Positions 46,011 through 53,212 of a stretch of 64,000 nt of DNA are shown one piece after another (the stretch's first letter is position 1; each line of letters begins with the position of its first letter). A program made the position numbers and the translations under genes. The stretch lies in NCBI GenBank assembly GCA_902793195.1, contig CADBCS010000001.1:1-64000 (forward strand). The letters run 5' to 3'. The stretch is from an uncultured Coriobacteriaceae bacterium. Its GTDB lineage: Bacteria > Actinomycetota > Coriobacteriia > Coriobacteriales > Atopobiaceae. The notes beneath the pieces were generated by a model. The model saw nothing but the letters and a program-made list of their open reading frames with translations. It was not told where the DNA came from and made no database searches.

Positions 46011-47084
46011 ATGCCTAAGAGAAATCAGAGCATCGAGGTATGCCGTTTTGTGGCGGCGCTACTCATCCTGTGCCATCATTCACGCCTCCTGACGGGGCGG
46101 ACGTTGTTTGTTGGTGGATGGGTGTTCGTTGAGTTCTTCTTTATGCTTACGGGCTACTTTACCGCACGCCATGTGTGCGTGCGACGTCGCGCGCTCGGTG
46201 CGAGCGAACCCGGTTCCAACACACCAAATGTCTACGCCTCCGCACTTTCGTACGTGGGCAAGAAGATCCGACCGCTGGTGCCGTTCGCCTGGCTCGGAAT
46301 TCTGCTGGGGTTTGTGGCCTACACGCTGCGGAAGGGCGTGTCCTTTGCCAGCCTCCTCTCGCTGCCCTACAACCTGCTGTTGCTTGGCGGCAGCAGCATT
46401 GCGAGCAAATCGGTAATCTTTGATCCGCCCCTCTGGTACGTGACCATCCTCATACTGGCGTTGCCGCCTCTGGTCGTGGCCCTGAACAAGTGGCCGGACG
46501 CATTTCGTTATCTGCTGAGTTGGCTCGTGCCCATCCTATGCTACTCATACGTGATGGATGCCATGGGCAAGACTGCCGTGTGGGAGGTTGGTCTGCCTCG
46601 CCTCATGCGCGGTGTGGCCGATCTCATGCTGGGAACGCTCATCTACTACCTTACGGACAGCGCGCAGGACCATCCGGTGCTGCGAGGGCGCCTACCCCTT
46701 TGCAAGGTGGCTGGCCTTGCGCTGTTTGCCGTCGTGTGCTGGCAGGCCGTCGTTGCGCCAGGCGGTCGGGTAAGGCAGTCCTCTGAGTTCATGTGCCTAT
46801 GTGCCATTGCCACGTTGCTCATGCTCATGGACAACCGCAACTACCTGGATTCGCCCGTGGTCTATGGCGTGGCGATGCATCTGGGACAGCTGTCCATGCC
46901 CCTGTTTTGCCTGCACCACCCAATACTGCAGCTCATACAGGTTGCGATGCCTACTTGGGGCTACAAGAGCAAGCTCGCGCTGGGCATCGTGGTGTCGTTG
47001 GTTGCGAGTGAGGTCGTGCTGCGCCTGTATCGGCTGGCGGTCTCGCAAAGGAAAGGCAGTGCTTCGAGTACCTCTTCCGCATAG
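46011..47084 (+). CDS. acyltransferase-3 family membrane O-acyltransferase
   Basis: The 357-aa protein has about 10 membrane segments and the family start SIEVCRFVAALLILCHHSRL with the conserved R and H, then GGWVFVEFFFMLTGYF. These enzymes move acetyl or other acyl groups onto extracytoplasmic sugars. AGGAGG lies 11 nt before the ATG. It is followed by the cytidylyltransferase gene in the same direction (81 bp gap). Confidence 0.85.
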   Translation: MPKRNQSIEVCRFVAALLILCHHSRLLTGRTLFVGGWVFVEFFFMLTGYFTARHVCVRRRALGASEPGSNTPNVYASALSYVGKKIRPLVPFAWLGILLGFVAYTLRKGVSFASLLSLPYNLLLLGGSSIASKSVIFDPPLWYVTILILALPPLVVALNKWPDAFRYLLSWLVPILCYSYVMDAMGKTAVWEVGLPRLMRGVADLMLGTLIYYLTDSAQDHPVLRGRLPLCKVAGLALFAVVCWQAVVAPGGRVRQSSEFMCLCAIATLLMLMDNRNYLDSPVVYGVAMHLGQLSMPLFCLHHPILQLIQVAMPTWGYKSKLALGIVVSLVASEVVLRLYRLAVSQRKGSASSTSSA

Positions 47085-47165
47085 CGCATGCGGGTCGTGC
47101 GCACCGTTTGCCTTGCGTCGGTCTGGTATCCTAGGAGGGCCAACAAAGCGTAGGGGAGGTATGCC

Positions 47166-47891
47166 ATGAAGACGCATGCAGTCATTATTGCGGGAGGATC
47201 CGGTTCGCGCATGGGCCAGGACATCCCCAAGCAGTTTATTAACGTTTGCGACAAGCCCGTGCTGGTCTACACGCTGGAGAGCTTCCAGCGCCACGAGCTG
47301 GTGGACGACATTGTGGTGGTGTGCATAGACGGCTGGCATGAGGTCGTTCGCGCATACGCGCGCCAATTCGAGATTACCAAGCTCAGTCAGGTGGTGCCGG
47401 GTGGCGACACGGGACAGGAGTCCATACGCAACGGCGTCTACGCCCTGGAGGGCGTGGCCGACCCGGACGACCTCGCGATTATCCACGATGGCATTCGCCC
47501 GTTGGTTGCGCCCGAGGTTCTCTCGGATGTTATCCATGTGGCAGCCAAGAACGGCAATGCCGTTACCAGCCTGCCCTATAACGAGCAAATCTTCGTGGTG
47601 GACGAGGACGATCCCACAACCACCACCACGTTCATACCGCGCGAGACGCTGCGCCGCGTCTCAACGCCGCAGGCCTATCGCTTCGACGTGCTGGACGCCG
47701 CCTATCACGAGGCGTTCGAGCGCGAGGTTGGTATCTATGGCAGCCACTACACCAACACCATGATGGTGGAGCTGGGCCATACCCTCCATTTTGCGGCCGG
47801 TTCCGACAAGAACATCAAGCTCACCACTAAGGACGACCTGGAGATGTTCAAGGCGTACTTGCATCAGGACGAGGACACGTGGCTTAAGTAG
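47166..47891 (+). CDS. IspD/TarI-like cytidylyltransferase
   Basis: The 241-aa protein has the signature IIAGGSGSRMGQDIPKQF (7-24), D-G-I-R-P (IHDGIRPLV) and the Thr/Lys residues near TPQAYRFD and NIKLTTKDD. It belongs to the IspD/TarI group that makes CDP-methylerythritol, CDP-ribitol or related CDP-alditols. Neighbours are an SDR and cell-wall genes rather than isoprenoid genes, so I favour a CDP-alditol for a wall polymer. The epimerase starts 9 bp after its stop. Confidence 0.8.
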   Translation: MKTHAVIIAGGSGSRMGQDIPKQFINVCDKPVLVYTLESFQRHELVDDIVVVCIDGWHEVVRAYARQFEITKLSQVVPGGDTGQESIRNGVYALEGVADPDDLAIIHDGIRPLVAPEVLSDVIHVAAKNGNAVTSLPYNEQIFVVDEDDPTTTTTFIPRETLRRVSTPQAYRFDVLDAAYHEAFEREVGIYGSHYTNTMMVELGHTLHFAAGSDKNIKLTTKDDLEMFKAYLHQDEDTWLK

Positions 47892-47900
47892 GGAGTTGCC

Positions 47901-48965
47901 ATGCACAGGTTGGATCATCCGCTCTATCAAGAGGATCTTGCGCTCGTTGCCAACAGCAACGTGGACTGGAGCGTGTTGGACGGCACGACGATTGCCGTTT
48001 CGGGGGCGACGGGCATGGTGGGGACGTTTTTGGTTGACGTCCTCATGCACAAGGTGCACGCGGGCACGCTCGACTGCCGTGTGCTTGCCCTGGGTCGCAA
48101 CCAGGACCGCGCGCGCGGCAGGTTGCCGTACTTCGACGACGAGCGCTTTGCGTTCGAGGAGCTCGACGTGAGCGTTCCCGGTGCGGCGCCCAAGGCGTCG
48201 GCAAACGTCGTGGTGCATCTTGCGAGCACCACGCACCCGCGTGCCTATGCCACGCAGCCCATTGCCACCATTACGTCCAACGTGGTGGGCCTGCAGAATC
48301 TCCTGGAGTGGCAGCTTGCGACGGCAGGGGAGCGTGGCAGGTTCGTCTTTGCCTCGTCGGTGGAGATCTATGGAGAGAATCGCGGCGACGTGGAGCGCTT
48401 TGCCGAGGACTACTGCGGGTATCTGGACTGCAACACGCTGCGCGCGGGCTATCCGGAGGCGAAGCGCCTGTGCGAGGCCATGTGCCAGGCCTACGCCTCG
48501 GAGCGGGGGGCTCACGTCTATGTTCCGCGGCTGCCGCGCATCTATGGCCCCACGCTGCTCGCCAGCGACACCAAGGCACTCTCGCAGTTCCTGCACAAGG
48601 CCGTCGCCCACGAGGACGTGGTGCTCAAGAGCGAGGGTACCCAAACGTTCTCGTATCTGTACGTTGCCGACGCGGTGTGCGCCCTGCTGTGGGTGCTTAC
48701 CAGGGGCGAGCAGGGCGTTGCGTACAACGCGGCCGACGAGAGGGGTGACGTGGCCCTGCGCGACCTGGCGACAGGAATCGCCCAGGCGGGTGGCAGCAAG
48801 GTGGTGTTCGACCTGCCCGACGAGGTTGAGCGTGCCGGATACTCCACGGCGACCAAGGCGCTGCTCGATGGCTCGCGCCTGCGTGCGCTGGGCTGGTGGG
48901 CGCACTATGGGATGGACGAGGGCCTCGCGCGTACGGTGCGCATGCTGTCGGAGATCTGGAAATAG
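47901..48965 (+). CDS. NAD-dependent epimerase/dehydratase
   Basis: This 354-aa extended SDR has the nucleotide motif VSGATGMVGTFLV, the FASSVEIYGENRGD segment and YPEAK (the Y-x-x-x-K pair). PRLPRIYGPT and SYLYVADAV follow as in sugar-nucleotide epimerases. The ATG follows GGGAG by 6 nt. Coupled to the cytidylyltransferase, it may act on the same activated alditol or sugar. The gene ends just before a long hairpin. Confidence 0.8.
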   Translation: MHRLDHPLYQEDLALVANSNVDWSVLDGTTIAVSGATGMVGTFLVDVLMHKVHAGTLDCRVLALGRNQDRARGRLPYFDDERFAFEELDVSVPGAAPKASANVVVHLASTTHPRAYATQPIATITSNVVGLQNLLEWQLATAGERGRFVFASSVEIYGENRGDVERFAEDYCGYLDCNTLRAGYPEAKRLCEAMCQAYASERGAHVYVPRLPRIYGPTLLASDTKALSQFLHKAVAHEDVVLKSEGTQTFSYLYVADAVCALLWVLTRGEQGVAYNAADERGDVALRDLATGIAQAGGSKVVFDLPDEVERAGYSTATKALLDGSRLRALGWWAHYGMDEGLARTVRMLSEIWK

Positions 48966-48966
48966 A

Positions 48967-49046
48967 AGCTGAGAAAAGGGGCCAAACCCCCTTTCTCACT
49001 TTGCTCCGCAAACGTGAGAAAGGGGGTTTGGCCCCTTTTCTCAGCT
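48967..49046. repeat. perfect 33-bp-arm inverted repeat with 14-nt loop, copy 1
   Basis: The arms 48967-48999 and 49014-49046 are exact complements; the loop TTTGCTCCGCAAAC can extend the stem. It lies between convergent genes and could end transcription both ways. A related hairpin stands at 55715-55792, where it cannot serve as a terminator for either neighbour. Confidence 0.85.
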
Positions 49047-49049
49047 GGG

Positions 49050-49277
49050 TTACTCTGCCTGAAGCTTGTCGATGAGCTCCTTCATCGCGGCGACGGTGTT
49101 GAAGTTCTCGGGCTCGAGGTCCTCCACGTCAATCTCGATGTCGAACTCCTCGTTGAACTCGCCCACGATGGTGATGATGTCAAACGAGTCCAGGATGTCG
49201 TCGTCGATGAGACGGTCCTCGTTGAGGAAGTCGACGTCGGGACGTACCTCTTCCAGAATTGCCAGAATGTCTTCCAC
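49050..49277 (-). CDS. acyl carrier protein (DltC-like)
   Basis: The 75-aa acidic protein has the phosphopantetheine site D30-S31-F32 (DILDSFDII) in the usual place. It starts at a GTG (49277) with AGGAGG 8 nt upstream. It is the last gene of the leftward operon with MBOAT and adenylating enzyme, so it should carry the activated D-alanine or other acyl group as DltC does. Confidence 0.85.
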   Translation of the reverse strand: MEDILAILEEVRPDVDFLNEDRLIDDDILDSFDIITIVGEFNEEFDIEIDVEDLEPENFNTVAAMKELIDKLQAE

Positions 49278-49288
49278 GGTTGCTCCTC

Positions 49289-50095
49289 CTAATCCAAAGA
49301 AAACTGCCACACCACGCGAGAGGTGGCGCGAAACCCCATACGTTCGTGAAGCGCGATGGAGGCGGCGTTGGTGTCGCTGATCCACGTGCTCACTCGTAGC
49401 TTACCAGTTTGCCATGCATCCGTTGCGCACAATGACAGCAGGGCGCGCGCGATGCCGCGACGCTCGTGGTGCTCGTCCACCACAATGTGACGCATCAGGC
49501 GCGTCTTGCCGGCGTCCTGCCACCAGATGGCACCCGCCAGCTCGCCGTCCTCGTCCAGGGCGCAGTACACCACGTCGCCCGTCGCAAGGAACTCCCGGTG
49601 CTCGAGTGGGATGTCGGCAACGTTGAGGCGGCGCTCCCAGAGCGCGACCACCTTAAGCGCCAAGACCTCGTCCACACAACGTACGAGCTCGTAGCCCGCC
49701 GGCTCCGCATCGGTCGCGTGGTCCACGCATGCCTCTGCTGGCCGCGCGAGCACATACTGGCCGTTGCGCTTGTCTATGTGCAGTCCCGCCTGCGCAAGCC
49801 ATGTTTGGTGCTGCTCGTCGCAGGCGCCGGTCTCCTCCACGTAGAGCGGGACGTTGTCGTGCAGGGCGGGCAGCGGTGCACCGGGCCGCCAGTAGTAGTA
49901 CAGCGTGGCATAGCCGCCCTCGTCCACGCGCACGAGCAACCCGTTGTCGTGGCGGGCAAAGGAGAGCCTGCCTGCGGCTGCGGGGGCGGCAAACGCCGAG
50001 CTCATGACCTTGCAGTTGCTGCACACCTTGCCCAACCGGGCCTTGTTGTCCTTAACCAGCGTGCGGTAGTGGTCCAGGTCCAATACGCGCTGCAT
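49289..50095 (-). CDS. GNAT-family N-acetyltransferase
   Basis: The 268-aa protein's C-terminal half has the GNAT core: HIVVDEHHERRGIARALLSL with the R/Q-x-x-G-x-A acetyl-CoA loop, and NAASIALHERMGF. The N-terminal half (to about residue 140) is uncharacterised. It starts one base after the adenylating-enzyme stop and ends 11 bp before the carrier protein start. A GNAT between the DltA-like and DltC-like genes is unusual and may supply or modify the acyl group. Confidence 0.8.
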   Translation of the reverse strand: MQRVLDLDHYRTLVKDNKARLGKVCSNCKVMSSAFAAPAAAGRLSFARHDNGLLVRVDEGGYATLYYYWRPGAPLPALHDNVPLYVEETGACDEQHQTWLAQAGLHIDKRNGQYVLARPAEACVDHATDAEPAGYELVRCVDEVLALKVVALWERRLNVADIPLEHREFLATGDVVYCALDEDGELAGAIWWQDAGKTRLMRHIVVDEHHERRGIARALLSLCATDAWQTGKLRVSTWISDTNAASIALHERMGFRATSRVVWQFSLD

Positions 50096-50096
50096 G

Positions 50097-51608
50097 TTAG
50101 CGACCTCGCTCGTCGTAGATGCGGCGCAGCTCCTTGCGGTCGATCTTGCCGTTCTTGTTGAGGGGCAGGTTGTCCATGGGCAAGAAGATGTTGGGGATCA
50201 TGTACTTGGGCACCACGCGCTTGAGGGCGGCAATGATCTGCAGCTTGGTCACGTCTCCCACATAGCACGCCACGATCTTGTTGCGCACGTCGTCAAACAG
50301 GCAGCAGGCGCGCGTCACGCCCTCCACGGCACCCATGTGGGCCTCGATCTCCTCAAGCTCGATGCGGTGTCCCATGTGCTTGATTTGGAAGTCCTTGCGT
50401 GCGGCAAAGTAGTAGTTGCCGTCCTCGGCGAACTCGGCAAGGTCGCCGGTACGGTACATGACCTGCGGATATGCGGTATTGAGCGGGTTTTGCACAAACG
50501 CCTGTGCCGTGCGCTCGGGATTGCGGTAGTACCCCAGCGCGAGGCAGGTGCCCGTAACGCAGATCTCGCCGGTTTGCCCAACCGCCACGGGCTGGTCGTG
50601 CTCGTTGAGCACCAGCACCTCCTCGTTGGCAAAGACCTTGCCCAAAGGCAGGCGCTCGGTGAGCCCAAACTCGCGGTCGAGCACATAGTACATGCAGTTG
50701 CAGGTGATCTCGGTGGGGCCGTAGAGGTTGACGAAGGTGGCGTTGGGCAGGGCCTCGCGCCACACGTTGAGCAGCTTGATGGGCATGACCTCGCCCGAGA
50801 AGAGCACGTTGCGCAACGTGGCGGGGGCACCGTGCTTAAAGCCGTTGACGCCGGCCACGATGCACAGCGCCGACACGGCCCACACGATGGTGGTGATGCG
50901 CTCCTCGTCGAGTGTTCGCACAAGCAGCTTGGGCATCGAGAAGCACTTGCGCGGAATGATGTACATGGTCGCGCCGCAGTACAGCGTGGAGTAGATGTCC
51001 TTTACCGATACGTCAAAGTCAAAGGGCGCCTGGTTGCCAAACACCTCGTCCTCGCAAAAGCCAAAGGTGTCAACAAACACGGGTATGAAGTCGAGCAGCG
51101 AGCGATGCGACACCAGCACGGCCTTGGGAACGCCCGTCGAGCCCGACGTGCAGATGGCATAGCAGGGATCGATGTCCAGGCAGCCGGCACGTGCCTGGTC
51201 GATGGCATCTTGGTCGATGGGCGTGGACACCAGCTCCTCGTACGCCACAATGGGAATGCTGGAGAGCGCGCGCAGCTCGGCAGGCGCTTCGTCGATGGCG
51301 ATGAGCATCTGCGGGCGAACCTGGCCCAAGATGCTTGCGATGCGCTCTACCGGTTGGGTTTGGTCGATGGGCACGTAGAAGTTGCGGCTTAAGATGATGC
51401 CCATAAAGGCGCAGACGCTCTGCACGTTGCGGTCGATGAGGACCGCCACGGGCTGATTGGGCGTCGTGCTGTGGTGCAGCAGGGTGCTGGCCACGTGTTG
51501 GGCCGTCTCCCACACCTGCGCAAAGGTCATGCGTGAGGCTGTGTCGGCAAAGGCGACCTTGTTGGGCCGGGCTTGCGCCGACCGCTCCAGCAATTCAATA
51601 GCATTCAT
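50097..51608 (-). CDS. AMP-forming adenylating enzyme (DltA-like)
   Basis: The 503-aa ANL enzyme has TSGSTGVPKAVLVSHRSL (P-loop), NLYGPTEITC, YRTGDLAEF and the catalytic Lys in NKNGKIDRKEL near the C-terminus. The length and the NQAPFDFDVSVKDIY segment fit DltA, which activates D-alanine with ATP and loads it on DltC. The start at 51608 follows AGGAG by 6 nt. Substrate choice cannot be confirmed by eye. Confidence 0.85.
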   Translation of the reverse strand: MNAIELLERSAQARPNKVAFADTASRMTFAQVWETAQHVASTLLHHSTTPNQPVAVLIDRNVQSVCAFMGIILSRNFYVPIDQTQPVERIASILGQVRPQMLIAIDEAPAELRALSSIPIVAYEELVSTPIDQDAIDQARAGCLDIDPCYAICTSGSTGVPKAVLVSHRSLLDFIPVFVDTFGFCEDEVFGNQAPFDFDVSVKDIYSTLYCGATMYIIPRKCFSMPKLLVRTLDEERITTIVWAVSALCIVAGVNGFKHGAPATLRNVLFSGEVMPIKLLNVWREALPNATFVNLYGPTEITCNCMYYVLDREFGLTERLPLGKVFANEEVLVLNEHDQPVAVGQTGEICVTGTCLALGYYRNPERTAQAFVQNPLNTAYPQVMYRTGDLAEFAEDGNYYFAARKDFQIKHMGHRIELEEIEAHMGAVEGVTRACCLFDDVRNKIVACYVGDVTKLQIIAALKRVVPKYMIPNIFLPMDNLPLNKNGKIDRKELRRIYDERGR

Positions 51609-51616
51609 ATGTGCTC

Positions 51617-53212
51617 CTAGAACCGTCCGTAAATAAAGCTGCTGGCATCGAAGGCGGGGCCCCACATGCCAAACACAAACACGGCGGCGATTCCGCCGTA
51701 GTAGATGATCCAGCGCAAGGGGAGCCGCTGGCGGTCGATGGCCTCGCGCAGGTGGATGCCGTGCTCGTGCTTGCGGTCCACCCACACAAGCACCGCAATG
51801 GCCGCAAAGAGCAGCATCCAGTTGCGCTCGGTAAGGCCAAGAGAAAGGCGGGTGCTCTCGCTGAGCCAGGTGAAGTTGTTCCACTCGGCGAAGATGGAGC
51901 CAAACATCTGCCACGCCGCCTCGAGGGTCTCTCCGCGCGAGAAGAGGCGCCCGAGCGAGCAGATGATGAACGTACGCACGATTTGGAACGTGCGCCAGTA
52001 GAACGACTCACGATCTATGTGCAGCTTGTCCGCCCACTTGGCATACTGCTCGGGCAAGAGGATCCCTGCCACGAGGAAGATGCCGTTCCACACGCCGTAC
52101 ATGATGTACTTCCAGTCGGCGCCATGCCAAAAGCCCACGAGGAAGTAGACCGTAAACATGGCCAGGATGGGCGGCAGGCGCTTGCCCACGAAGTCACCCA
52201 AGAAACGGCGCGACTTGCGACTGAGGTTGGCAAACGCCTTTGAGAGCGAGAGGGGGTAGAACACGTAGTTCTTCATCCAGCTGCCCAGCGTAATGTGCCA
52301 CCTGCGCCAGAAGTCCTCGATGCTGGTGGAGAAGTACGGCTGCTTGAAGTTGAGCTCCAGCTCGATGCCGAGCATCTGGGCCACGCCGCGCGCCACGTCC
52401 ATGCCGCCCGAGAAGTCGGTGTAGACCTGCAGGCCGTAACCTGCTGCGGCGACGAACAGCATGAGGCCGTGGTACTGGGTGTAGTTCTCGAATACCTGGC
52501 CCACAGGAACGGCAAGGCGGTCGGCGATGACCATCTTTTGGAAGAGACCCCACAGCGCGAGCTGTGCGCCATGGCACAGGCGCGTGTAGTCGAAGTCGTG
52601 CGGCTCGTAGAGCTGCTTCGCCAGCTGGGCGTGCCGTGGGATGGGGCCCTGCACGATCTGCGGGAAGAACGACATAAAGAGGGTGAACTTTAGGAAGTTG
52701 CGGTCGGCCTTGACCTTGCCCCTAAAGACGTCGGTCATGTAGGCGATGGCCTGCAGGGTGTAGAACGAGATGCCCAGCGGCAGCAGGAAGGCAAAGTGAG
52801 GTGGCGTGATGCCAAGAGGTTTGAGGAGCCCGGCTGCGTTGTCGGCAAAGAAGTCGTAGTACTTGAGCAACAGCAGTGCCCCCAGCACCAGACACACGCC
52901 CAAGGCTAGGATGCGGCGCGAGCGCTTCTTGGCCTTGGCGCGCAGGGCCTTCTTTTCGGCACGATCTAGCTTTTTTCCCGCTGCGGCAAGCTCGTCCTTG
53001 CCGCGCTTGTTGGATGCCTCGATCCAAAGGGCCACGCCAAAGGTGACGGCAACGGTTGCCAAGAGGATGAGCAGGAGCCACCCGCTGTTGATCCAGTAGA
53101 AGGCAAGGCTCGCCACCAGCAGAGTGACCCAGCGGAATCGTTTGGGCGTGACGAAGTATGCCAGGATCGTAACGCCCACAAAGGCGAAGAAGGCGAGGTC
53201 GGTAAAGCTCAT
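51617..53212 (-). CDS. MBOAT-family membrane O-acyltransferase (DltB-like)
   Basis: The 531-aa multi-pass protein has the MBOAT core: FPQIVQGPIPRH, YADFSGG-type YTDFSGGMDVARG, NFKQPYFSTSIEDFWRRWHI, and the catalytic His in VGFWHGADWKYIMYG. It would carry the acyl group from the carrier protein across the membrane. Its ATG overlaps the stop of the SGNH gene (TAATG). The N-terminal 130 residues with a KRSRR-rich loop are longer than in typical DltB. Confidence 0.9.
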   Translation of the reverse strand: MSFTDLAFFAFVGVTILAYFVTPKRFRWVTLLVASLAFYWINSGWLLLILLATVAVTFGVALWIEASNKRGKDELAAAGKKLDRAEKKALRAKAKKRSRRILALGVCLVLGALLLLKYYDFFADNAAGLLKPLGITPPHFAFLLPLGISFYTLQAIAYMTDVFRGKVKADRNFLKFTLFMSFFPQIVQGPIPRHAQLAKQLYEPHDFDYTRLCHGAQLALWGLFQKMVIADRLAVPVGQVFENYTQYHGLMLFVAAAGYGLQVYTDFSGGMDVARGVAQMLGIELELNFKQPYFSTSIEDFWRRWHITLGSWMKNYVFYPLSLSKAFANLSRKSRRFLGDFVGKRLPPILAMFTVYFLVGFWHGADWKYIMYGVWNGIFLVAGILLPEQYAKWADKLHIDRESFYWRTFQIVRTFIICSLGRLFSRGETLEAAWQMFGSIFAEWNNFTWLSESTRLSLGLTERNWMLLFAAIAVLVWVDRKHEHGIHLREAIDRQRLPLRWIIYYGGIAAVFVFGMWGPAFDASSFIYGRF

